Assembly: GCA_016706405.1 (NCBI GenBank)
Contig: JADJJT010000001.1
Coordinates: 678,501-742,500 of the forward strand
Reading direction: 5' to 3'
DNA length: 64,000 bases
Source of the DNA: Sphingobacteriales bacterium
Lineage (GTDB): Bacteria > Bacteroidota > Bacteroidia > Chitinophagales > UBA2359
The notes beneath the pieces are model-generated. The model saw only the letters and a program-made list of their open reading frames with translations. It did not search any database and was not told where the DNA came from. This document shows, piece by piece, positions 8,209-18,800 of the stretch. Position 1 is the stretch's first letter. Every line of letters begins with the position of its first letter. The position numbers and the translations under genes were made by a program.

Positions 8209-9594
8209 ATGACACAAAAAATTAAACATTCATGGGCCGAGCCATACAAAATGAAAATGGTGGAGTTACTAAAAATGACTTCGCGCCCGCAACGATTAAA
8301 AGCAATCAAAGATGCCGGCTTCAATACTTTTCTGTTGAACTCTGAAGACGTTTATATTGACTTACTTACCGACAGTGGTACCTCGGCCATGAGCGACCGT
8401 CAATGGGCGGGTATGATGCTGGGCGACGAGGCGTATGCAGGCAGCCGAAATTTTTTCCACCTCGAAAAAGTTATCCAGAAATGCTATGGCTACAAATATA
8501 TTATTCCTACCCACCAAGGAAGAGGTGCAGAGAATATTCTCTCAAAAATACTGATTAAAGAGGGCGACATCGTTCCGGGTAATATGTATTTTACTACCAC
8601 ACGCCTACACCAAGAATTAGCCGGAGGCACTTTTGCCGATGTTATTATTGACGAGGCGCACGACTCAGAAAATCTGCACCCATTTAAAGGCAATATAGAT
8701 TTAAAAAAATTAGATGCACTTGTTAAAAAACATGGGGCCAAACGAATTCCGTATGTGTGCATTGCAACAAATGTAAACATGGCAGGCGGGCAGCCCATTA
8801 GTATGGAAAATCTTAAAGAGGTTCGCTCGTACACGAATAAACACGGCATTAAAATTATTCACGACATGACCCGCGTAGCCGAGAACGCCTACTTTATTCA
8901 GCAACGCGAAAAAGGCTACGAGAAAAAAACCATCCGCGAAATAGTTTTTGAAATTTGCTCTTATACAGATGGTGCCACCATGAGCGCAAAAAAGGATGCC
9001 TTAGTAAATATTGGCGGCTTTTTGGCCATTAATGACTGGGATGCTTTTGAAGAGGCAAGAAATTTGGTAGTAGTGTACGAAGGCTTGCACACCTATGGCG
9101 GTTTGGCCGGCCGAGACATGGAAGCGATGGCCATTGGCATTGAAGAAAGCTTGAGCGACAACCATATACGAGCACGTGTGGGGCAAATTGAATACCTTGG
9201 GCATAAAATGATGGAATATGGTATTCCAATTGTAAAACCTATTGGTGGACATGGAATTTTTGTTGATGCCAAACAATTTCTTCCACATATTACGCAAGAT
9301 GAGTATCCGGCACAAACATTAGCCGCCGAAATTTATATTGACTCGGGCGTGCGCACTATGGAACGCGGAATTGTATCGGCCGGAAGAAAGCCAAACGGCG
9401 AAAACTATTACCCAAAATTAGAACTAGTTCGTTTTACCATTCCCCGCCGGGTTTACACGCAGGCACACATGGATGTAATTGCCGAGTCTGCTTACAATGT
9501 GTACAGAAGGCGGAAAAGCATCAAAGGATTGAAAATGATTTACGAACCTAAATATTTGCGCTTTTTCCAGGCCAAATTTGAAAGACTGAAATAA
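8209..9594 (+). CDS. tpl: tyrosine phenol-lyase (beta-tyrosinase)
   Basis: A 461-residue PLP enzyme of the beta-eliminating lyase family, which splits L-tyrosine into phenol, pyruvate and ammonia. Family motifs THQGRGAEN (101-109) and SAKKD (259-263, PLP lysine Lys262) are intact. Residues that set tyrosine phenol-lyase apart from tryptophanase are present: Phe128-Thr129 (FTTTR) and Arg386 (TMERG) match Thr124 and Arg381 of the Citrobacter enzyme at a constant offset of five, and the C-terminus reads RFF rather than the RHF of tryptophanase. I therefore call it tpl, though automatic pipelines may say tnaA. No permease or TnaC-like leader is adjacent. The gene is bracketed by the two IS copies. 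Confidence 0.85.
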   Translation: MTQKIKHSWAEPYKMKMVELLKMTSRPQRLKAIKDAGFNTFLLNSEDVYIDLLTDSGTSAMSDRQWAGMMLGDEAYAGSRNFFHLEKVIQKCYGYKYIIPTHQGRGAENILSKILIKEGDIVPGNMYFTTTRLHQELAGGTFADVIIDEAHDSENLHPFKGNIDLKKLDALVKKHGAKRIPYVCIATNVNMAGGQPISMENLKEVRSYTNKHGIKIIHDMTRVAENAYFIQQREKGYEKKTIREIVFEICSYTDGATMSAKKDALVNIGGFLAINDWDAFEEARNLVVVYEGLHTYGGLAGRDMEAMAIGIEESLSDNHIRARVGQIEYLGHKMMEYGIPIVKPIGGHGIFVDAKQFLPHITQDEYPAQTLAAEIYIDSGVRTMERGIVSAGRKPNGENYYPKLELVRFTIPRRVYTQAHMDVIAESAYNVYRRRKSIKGLKMIYEPKYLRFFQAKFERLK

Positions 9595-9885
9595 AAGATT
9601 GGAGCTAAAATATAAAAACTTAAAAATAAGGTAAATATATAGTTTTGGATTGTAGTACTTTTGTTCCGGAAATAAACAATTTCAATTTGTTTATTCATTG
9701 AACTATGCGATGAAAAGATAAAAAGCACAGCCGTAAAATAAAAAAGGATTAAGCGCCGACTAAACTTTTTAAATAATATTGCTAACGAAGACGGAATAAG
9801 TTAAATTTCCGGATAGCGGCAGTATTTGCGCTTTCCATGTTTGTTTTACAATTTCATATTTCATAATCACTCAAACTATTTTCCC

Positions 9886-10431
9886 ATGAAAAAAGTACAA
9901 TTTATTTTTTCGTTTTTTTTGCTTTTAACAATTATGCTTGCCTTTTCTTCTTGTAATAAAGACGACAACACTAACCCTGTATTAAAAACAGCAGATTTTA
10001 AGGCAAGTGTAACCGGCGACTATGCCCAAACCATTGACCAGGCCATTCCGCCGGGTTCTACAACTCATTCTGTTCTTGGTTCTTTCAGTTCTCTTGGAGG
10101 GCTGAGTCTATATTGTGCCGAAGGTACTACATGGTCTATCAATTTATTGGCAAAAACTGCTACCAGCATTTCAAACGGAACTTATACAATAGTTGCCCCT
10201 GACGGTTTTGGGGTATATAATCACACTGCCTCGGGGTCGCCAACTGGTTTTTACGCAATTTCGGGGTCGCTTACTATAACCGATACCGAATCGACTGCGC
10301 CGCTTGGCAAAAGTACCGACCGCTATGTTTCGGGAAATTTTACTGGCGTATTCACGTCTGGTGACCAACCACCTAAAACGGTTACTATATCTGGCAGTTT
10401 TGAAGATGTTTATATAGTTCACGACTTATAA
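9886..10431 (+). CDS. small uncharacterised lipoprotein
   Basis: A 181-residue predicted lipoprotein. The ATG at 9886 (MKKVQFIFSFF) is chosen over one 60 bp upstream, because it gives a standard signal peptide ending in FSSC, with Cys23 lipidated and followed by NKDDN. The mature part is Ser/Thr/Gly-rich and beta-strand-like, with short repeated motifs such as TSISNGTYTI and SGSFEDVYIV. I do not recognise a domain. A terminator-like hairpin follows 20 bp after the stop. It lies between the two IS copies with tpl. Confidence 0.75.
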   Translation: MKKVQFIFSFFLLLTIMLAFSSCNKDDNTNPVLKTADFKASVTGDYAQTIDQAIPPGSTTHSVLGSFSSLGGLSLYCAEGTTWSINLLAKTATSISNGTYTIVAPDGFGVYNHTASGSPTGFYAISGSLTITDTESTAPLGKSTDRYVSGNFTGVFTSGDQPPKTVTISGSFEDVYIVHDL

Positions 10432-10449
10432 AAATTGCTATTTTATTGG

Positions 10450-10483
10450 TGCGCTCTAACCGAAGCAAAAAGGTTAGGGCGCA
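10450..10483 (+). terminator. hairpin terminator after the lipoprotein gene
   Basis: TGCGCTCTAACC and GGTTAGGGCGCA form a stem of about 12 bp with one mismatch and a loop of about 10 nt. The U-tract is weak (ATTAAATT), so termination may be inefficient. Confidence 0.55.
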
Positions 10484-10850
10484 TTAAATTGGGTGCAAAA
10501 TTAATGTTTGATGAAGTTTGCTTGTTTGCATAGCAATCAAGACGGCAAATTTATTATCAGTACGCGCTGTTTTGGGTAGTAAATATCCGGAATTAAAAGA
10601 ATGACCGCACATTAAACATACAACCACCTTAAGATGACGTAAATTAAAACTTAGTAATTTGTGCGCCATCAGTACAAAATAATGTGCTTAAAAAAACAAA
10701 ATGACAAAAAAAATATTGCTGCGGCAAGAAACAACAGCCGATTTTGACGAGGTTTTTGAGCTTAACCGAGCAGCATTTGGGCAAGATAACGAAGCAAAAT
10801 TGGTAGTTGCTTTAAGGGGCAATCCGGATGTTTTTGTTCCGGAACTTTCA

Positions 10851-11777
10851 GAGCCTGTCTAAATTTTATTTTCTAATTCTATTAAGCATCAATTTTATCA
10901 TGGCAAGTTGGATCATTGTCTGGCTCGTTTCGGTTTGGAACTCAAAGTCTTTACTCAATCTTCGATAGCTTTCGAGCCATGCAAAAGTTCTTTCAACAAT
11001 CCATCTTTTTGGCAATACTTCGAATTTCGAGGCTGTATTCGATCTACTTACAACCTCAACCACCCACCCAAACGTTTTGCGGGTATTTTCAATTAACTCG
11101 CCTCTATACCCGCCATCAGCTACTATCTTTACCAATCTGCAAAACCTGCCTCTGAGGTCAGCTATAACCATTGGGGCTGATTTACTGTCATGCTCATTTG
11201 CCGCATGAACCACAACCGCTAAAAAGTAGTCCTATTGTATCGACAACAATATGCCGCTTTCTCCCTTTAACTTGTTTACCCCCGTCCATCCCTCCGCAAA
11301 AGCCTCCGACGCTCGGTGCCTTTACCCTCTGGCTATCAATTATACCAACACTTGGCGATGAAGCCCTGCCTGCTTGCTTTCGAGTCTTATCCTGAGTATT
11401 TCATGGATGAGTTCTATCGTCCCATCCTTCTTCCACTTGGTAAAATAGTAGTAAACAAGCTTCCATGACGGAAAATGGAACGGCAGCATGCGCCATTGAG
11501 CCAGTTTTAAGCAAATAGAACAGCGCATTAAAAATTTCTCTTAAACTGTGTTTTCGTTTCCGTTTGTCGTCTAAAATGCCTAATATTGCACTCCATTGAC
11601 TATCGGTGAGACTGCTTGGGTAGGTTTTCATTTTACTTTATGTGTTTGATTTTCATAAAGCTATGAATTATTATTTAAACGTCAAACTGATAGTCTTTTA
11701 TTCACATCTCTTTTAATAACTTTTTTCCTATCAATTTTTAGGACTGGCATGCCAATTTTTAATTTTTAGACAGTCTC
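10851..11777 (-). mobile_element. IS5-type insertion sequence, copy 2 (927 bp)
   Basis: Same ends and orientation as copy 1, flanked by its own target duplication TCA (10848-10850 and 11778-11780). The copies match almost base for base except for five small indels and a patch of about a dozen substitutions at 11220-11335. It interrupts a GNAT acetyltransferase gene. Confidence 0.9.
10866..11631 (-). pseudogene. IS5 family transposase, frameshifted (copy 2)
   Basis: This copy retains the complete C-terminal third, including the catalytic glutamate in KRWIVERTFAWLESY, and an intact GGKQVKGRKRH junction that is broken in copy 1. It has a 2-base deletion near 11498 (CATTGAGCC against CATTGACAGCC), a 1-base deletion near 11391 and a 1-base insertion near 11222. 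Its N-terminal half is therefore split over three frames. No functional transposase is expected from it. Its lesions are at different positions from those in copy 1. Confidence 0.85.
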
Positions 11778-12161
11778 TCAATTGTTGCAACCCAAAACAA
11801 TAAAATTGTAGGGCATATCTTATTGACCAAAATATTGATAAAAGACAGCAACGGAAACCTATTTGAGAGTTTAGGACTTGCCCCAATGGCGGTAAGCCCT
11901 GAGTGCCAAAAAAGTGGAATTGGCGGGCAACTTGTAAAAAAAGGGCTTGAACTGGCAAAGCGCTTAAAATTTAAGTCGGTAGTGGTGTTGGGGCACGAAC
12001 ATTATTATCCAAAATTTGGATTTGAACCCGCCAACAAATGGAATATTAAAGCGCCGTTCGATGTGCCGTCAAACTTTTTTATGGCCATTGAATTAGAAAA
12101 AGACGGGCTTAAAAATGTAGCAGGAACGGTAATTTACCCAAAAGAATTTGAAATGGTGTAA

Positions 12162-12860
12162 TAAAGCCCGCCCTAAAGACAAGCTTATTTCTTTGCCAAC
12201 ACCATTTGGGGGTACTACCAATATTGAATCCCCCAAACAACCCGAAACGTTATTAAGTTTTTTTCAAGCAACCCAACTACTTATAATATCGTATTTACTA
12301 AGTGGATTTGGGTTGCAATTTTATGTGTATTATTTTATATTAAATAAAATTAATATTATTTGTAAATAATAATTTATCCGGATGATTTGTTGACTATTTT
12401 TAGCAATATGTTTTGCCAAAACCAACCATTTTTTAACAGGATTTTTACCTTATGTCTTCAACTTTACCAATTATTGTTAAAACATTTACAAATTGTAAGT
12501 TGAAGTTTATAAAATTAATTCTACCTTTAGCGCAAAATCGCACCTATATAACTGCATTTATCTAATATTCCGTACTCAACACACAGCCATTTAACAATAG
12601 TTTATATTAATTGATTTCTATGGCGTAAAATTTACATTATTCAATTGTAATTTAGAGGAAATTTTTAAACAAGCGGCTAATTTGTATTAGTAAGCTTTTA
12701 CTCGTACATTAAGCAAATCAAGTAATATAATGTAAATTTGTGAATTAAAAAAAAGAGAACTGTGTGTTGGTTTGGGTTTTATTAGTATTTAAGTGATAGC
12801 TACTCCATAGAGATTGTATTTGTAAGTTTATTTTATTGAACGCTTATATACAATATCGCT
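12162..12860. other. long AT-rich intergenic region upstream of the giant adhesin gene
   Basis: About 700 bp with no supportable gene. It carries one TCCGGA at about 12377 and a candidate plus-strand -7 element TAAATTTG at 12733-12740, which would give a leader of about 110 nt before the ATG at 12861. No good -33 box is seen. The length suggests regulatory content, but I cannot identify any operator. Confidence 0.4.
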
Positions 12861-15800
12861 ATGGTAAAAAATATTACCCATGCCCTAATAACTATCACCC
12901 TACTTTTAATAGTTATTTCTCAACAAAAACTTAAGGCACAGCTAACTGCAAGTTCTAGTACCTACTCCACTTCGCAATTAGTGCAAACCATACTGCTAAA
13001 CGGTTCTGACTGTGTTACGGCAACAAATATAACTTATACCGGAGCCACCGCCGCACGCGGGTACTTTACCGGAGGCAGTGCGCCAATAGGTATTGCAAGT
13101 GGTGTAATTTTGGCTTCGGGCAATTGCAGCAATGCCAACGGGCCTAACAACAACGAAGGTACTGGCACAGATTTAGGGCTTGGCGGTGACGCCGACCTTG
13201 ACCTGCTACAAACCAGCTCGTACCCCACCTACGATGCCGCTATTCTTTCTTTTGATTTTGTACCCACGCAAGACGTAGCTACTTTTAACTACGTTTTTGG
13301 CTCTGAAGAATATTGCGAGTGGGCACCAAGTAGTTTTAGCGATGTATTTGGCTTTTTTATCTCCGGACCCGGCATATCCGGGCCCTATTCCGGAGGTGCA
13401 GTAAACATCGCCTTATTGCCCGATGGCACTACTGCCGTTTCAATTAACAATGTAAATCAAAATACAAACACCTCCTATTTTGTAGGCAACGCAGGTTCGT
13501 GTCCAAGCAATGCAGGGCTAAACGTAGAGTACGACGGCGTTACCGTTGTGCTAACGGCTACAACACCCACTTTAACGCCCTGCCAAACCTACCATATTAA
13601 ATTAGCCATATCCGACTGCTCAGACCATATACTTGACTCGGGTGTATTTTTAGAAGAAGGCAGTTTCGATGCAGGTACGGGTTTTGATGTAAATGCAGGT
13701 GTAAACGGCAATACCAGTATCAACCTTATGTACGAAGGCTGCGATGACGGCTTTTTTACCTTTCTCCGCGAAGATTCCTCCGATTTAAGCCAACCTTTAA
13801 CAATAACCGGTATAACTATTTCGGGTACGGCAACCCCCGGAACCGACTGCAACACTATACCCACCTCCATTACCATACCCGCCGGGCAAAGCTCGTACAC
13901 CCTTTTTATAGATGCCTATTTAGACGGCTTAACCGAAGGTATTGAATCAATTACCTTAACTATTCCATCGGGCTGCCCGTGTAACCCCACCACTATTACA
14001 AAAACCTTGCTAATAAAAGACGCAACAGAATTAGACATTACCTTAACAGCAACACCAAATCCCGTTTGCCCCGGCGATACCGTTACCCTTACTGCCACCG
14101 TAACGGGTGGTGCCGGCATAGCTACCGATAAAGTGCTTTCGTGGAGTACAGGTGCCGGCAACGTAAACCCACTTGTAGTGTACCCCAATACCACTACCAC
14201 CTACACCGTAACCGTAACCGACCTTTGCGATAATACTGCTACGGCTTCTGTTACCGTAGATGTAAATGACGACCCCACTCCGGTAAACATCATTGACCCC
14301 GGACCCATGTGTAAAAACGATGCCCCCATTGACCTCGATGCCGATGTTCCGGGCGGTACATGGTCGGGGTCGGGTATCATTGATGCCAATACCGGAATGT
14401 TTGACCCCAACGTGGCAACCTCCCCATATACCGTAACTTACACGTATTTTAACGACTGCGACATAGAGTCAGAAGACGATTTAACCCTTGTCATATATAA
14501 TTTACCCACCGCCAATTTTGCGGGCAATAATACCATTTGTGATGCTCCCGGCGCTACATCTTCACTTACTATTAATCTAACCGGAACTGCTCCATGGACA
14601 CTAACTTATACTAAACCCGATGGCACAACTGCAACCATAACCATAGCAACCTCGCCATACGTGCTTGTAGTGGATGCCCCCGGCACTTATACCATCAACA
14701 CCGTAACTGATGCCAACCCTTGTACCAATACCAGCAACAGTACCGGCGTAATTACGCTGACTGATATTACCGTTACCGTTACAAGTACCGACCCACTTTG
14801 TAATAATGGCAGCACCGGGCAGGCAACTGCAAACCCAAGCAACGGCACCTCGCCCTATACTTATGTGTGGTCAACGGGTGGCACCACGCAAACAATTAGC
14901 GGCTTATCGGCAGGCACATACACGGTAACCGTAACCGATTATAAAGGCTGCACCGAAACCGGCACTGTAACCCTAACCAATCCGCCTGTACCCGAAACAC
15001 CAGACGTTGATGATATAGAAGCCTGCCAAGGCGATGTTTTAAGCAATATAGACGCAAACTTACCCTATTCAGGCACCGCGCAGTGGTTTGAAAATGATCC
15101 ATCCGGAGGAGCATCGGCCATTTTTACCGGCAATTCATTTGACCCCAATCCCTACGTTGATACCGATACGCCAGGAACTTATGATTTTTGGGTCATAGGT
15201 CAAAACTCCAATAACTGCTACAGCCTTGCCGATGTATTTACAATAACCATTATACCCGCCCCCACCGTACAGACAAATGATGCTGAAATATGTATTGGCG
15301 AGTCAATTCCTATTACCAACCTAAATGGCGGCGGTAGCGGTACGTATGATTGGTTCACAGCTCCGCCACCAGGCGGCAGCCCCGTAACAGGCAACGTAAG
15401 CCCCACCTCAACAACTACTTATTATGCGGTGTTTACCGATTCCGGAACTGGCTGCACGGCGGTTGGAGATGCAACAATTACGGTAAATCAACTACCCACC
15501 CCTTCAATAAACGTTCCCGGATTGTTATGTAACGGCGGCACAATAAATTTAACAGCTTCGGGCGGTGTAACCTATATATGGTCAACCGGCGAAACAACCA
15601 ACCCTATTACCGTTAATGCCCCCGGCACCTACAGCGTAACCGTAACCGATGCAAACGGATGCCAAAACGAAACAACCGCCGATGTTGAATTAGACGACAT
15701 AGACGCTACCATTTCTAAAACAGATATTTTATGCCCCGGCGGAACCGGCAGTGCTACAGTTACTACCACCGGCGGCACATCGCCAATTACTTATACCTGG

Positions 15801-18800
15801 AACCCCAACGTAAGCAGCACCAACACAGCATTCGGATTGCCTGCAGGCACCTACAACGTAACGGTAACAGACTTATACGGCTGTACAGTCGAGCTAAGCG
15901 CCGATGTACTCGACTTGTCTATACCAATCGATATGAATCCAACAGCGGAAGATGTGCTTTGTAATGGCGATGCAACTGGCTCCATTAATTTAAATTTAAC
16001 CGGAGGCGTAACACCTGTAACAATTGTATGGTCTGGACCCACCTCAATACCAAACAACGAGCAAAACCCAACCAATTTATTAGCCGGAGTTTATACCGCC
16101 TTAGCAATTGATGCAAATGGCTGCCAAGAATCTGTTGTTATTGTAATCAACCAGCCCCCTCCATTAATTGTAACCACCTCAAGCACCCCCGCCTTATGCT
16201 TTGGCGAAGATGGCACGGCAACAGTATCGGTTTCGGGCGGCACTCCCGGATACAGTTATTTGTGGTCAAACGGTGCTACAACCGCCGTAATTACTGCCCC
16301 CGCCGGCGCTTATAACGTAACGGTAACAGATGCCAATAACTGCACCGAAACCGGCAACGTTGTTATAAACCAACCCTCGTTACTTCAAATATTACCCCCA
16401 ACAACTGTTCCCGAAAATTGCGACCAAGCAAACGGTAGCATTTCAACAGGTGCTGTGGGCGGCACACCCGGCTATACCTACACATGGAACCCGAGCGTAA
16501 GCTCCGGACCAAATGCATCGGGTTTGTCTGCCGGAACGTATAGTATCACTGTTACAGACATGAACGGCTGCTCAGACTCAACCACAGCAGTAATAGACGA
16601 AATACCTGGCCCCGACCTCATAGAAACCTTTGTTACCGATGCAATTTGCAACGAGGCAAATGGGCAAATTCAAGTCAATGTAAGCGGCGGCACCCCCCCA
16701 TATACCTATACATGGTCTATACCGGGGCAAACCGGCCCTGTTGCCTTTGGGTTGGCAGCAGGTGTTTATAGTGTTACCGTAACCGATATGTACGGCTGCC
16801 CCATAGAAGCCATTGCCACCATCAATAACTTAGGTGCCCCCGTTATTGACAGTATTGACGTAACCCCCGATATTTGTGGAAAAGGCATTGGCGCATTTAC
16901 CGTTTATGCAAGTGGCGGCACTCCACCGCTAACTTACACCTTTAACGCCAGCAACCCAGACGGCGACAATACCGTAGAAAATCTATTCACCGGAACTTAC
17001 ACTATACAAATAACAGATGCAATGGGTTGCATAGTAGCTGAGGTTGTTACCATTGACGAAATTCCAGGACCAACTATTATTGGTGTTTTAACGAACGGCG
17101 CACACTGTGGGCAACCCGACGGTAATGCAACCGTAACGGTAGTAGGCGGCACCCCGCCATACACCTACACATGGTCAAACGACCCAAGCGAAACCACCAA
17201 TACCTCTACCAATATTCTTCCGGGCAATTATGGCGTTATGGTTACAGATGCCAATGGCTGTATTGCAACTATGCCATTTACAATAATAGATTATCCGGCA
17301 CCAAAAATTTCTGTTCAAACAAGTGCTAATTTCTGCGACCAAAACAACGGAACGGCAACCGTTATATTCGACCCCTCCGGAAATACCGACCCAACAACAA
17401 TAGATATTAACTGGTCGCACGACCCAACCCTCGATAGTCCATTTGCTTCCGGATTAGACGATGGCTTTTATTCGGTAACTGTTACCGATACCTGGGGCTG
17501 TGGCGATACTGCCGACTTTGAAATTGTTGCCGTTCCACCGCCCGATATTACCGCAGTAGTGCTTACAAACGACATGTGTACACAAAATGATGGAAAAATA
17601 GAAATCACAGTCGAAGGGGGACTATTCCCATACACCTATACATGGTCGCCAATTTCGGCCTTTGGCAATGTATTATCCGGAATAACCGCAGGCGTGTATA
17701 GCGTTACCGTAACTGACGCTGCCGGATGTACCGTAACCGCAACCTACGAAATTTTTGACTCACCAAAACCCGAAATCACCGTAACAACCACTGATGCTCA
17801 CTGCGGGCAAAGTGATGGCTCAATTCAAGTGTCAGTAACAGGCGGCACTGCCCCACTTACCTTTAAATGGTCGCACGACCCAACCCTTAACGCTGCCGAT
17901 GCCATTAACTTAAAATCGGGTTTATATGCTGTAACTGTTACAGATGCCAACGGCTGCAAAGACCAAACAATCATCACTTTAAACGATATACCAGGCCCAA
18001 CTGTATCCCTACAAAGCAGCACAAACACCACCTGTAGCGAAGCCAATGGCGCACTTAGTGTTACTGCTTCGGGTGGCACGCCCCCCTACTCCTATGCGTG
18101 GGCTGATGATGCAACAATTACTACACCCGACCGCAATAATTTAATGGCAGGAAGCTATACTGTTACGGTTACCGATGCTTTTGGCTGCCAAGTTGTTGCT
18201 ACCTATACCCTAACCGACACCCCGCCCCCAACTGCCAGTGTAACCACTAATCAATCGAGTTGTGGGCAAAGCGACGGCTCGGCGACGGCTTCGGGCGCAG
18301 GCGGCAAAACACCATATACCTACGTTTGGTCAACAGGGGCAACGGGCAACACCTTGTCGGGTGTACCTGCAGGCTCGTACAGCGTAACCGTTACAGATGC
18401 CAATGGCTGCGAAGCAGTTGCAACTGCCGACATATCTGACCAGGATGCTCCCACATTAAGCATTGTAAGCACCACTAATTCTACCTGCGGCAATGCAAAT
18501 GGAACTGCTGAAGTGGCAGCTACTGGCGGTGCTGCACCTTTAACAATTAATTGGTCTAATGGCAATACGGGCAATACTGCATCCGGATTATTAGCCGGCA
18601 CTTACAGTGTAACCGTAACCGATGCCAATGGCTGCAAAGATGTGGTTTCTATTACGATAGATGATATTCCCGGACCTACTTTAGCCGTTACCGAAACAAT
18701 TAATGCCAACTGTGGGCAAAGCAATGGTTCTGGAACCGTTACCGCAACAGGCGGCACTGGCGCACTTACCTACACATGGTCGCCAAATGTATCCTCCGGA

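Larger units (their letters stand above)
10701..12161 (+). pseudogene. GNAT family N-acetyltransferase interrupted by IS copy 2
   Basis: Codons 1-50 (10701-10850) encode an N-terminus ending VPELS, and 11781-12161 continues in the same frame as IVATQNNKIVGH and runs to the stop. Removing the IS and one TCA target copy restores a continuous 176-codon GNAT acetyltransferase. The acetyl-CoA-binding motif is SPECQKSGIGGQLVKKG, and the C-terminal part has the YYPKFGFEPA signature of the YhbS-like subgroup. The two parts carry no other lesion, so insertion is probably recent. The 3' part has an in-frame ATG but lacks a complete fold. Confidence 0.9.

Noticed and set aside
7072..11777. Composite transposon carrying tpl
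   Set aside because: Each IS copy has its own target duplication (TTA/TTA and TCA/TCA). A transposed composite would show one duplication at its outer ends only.
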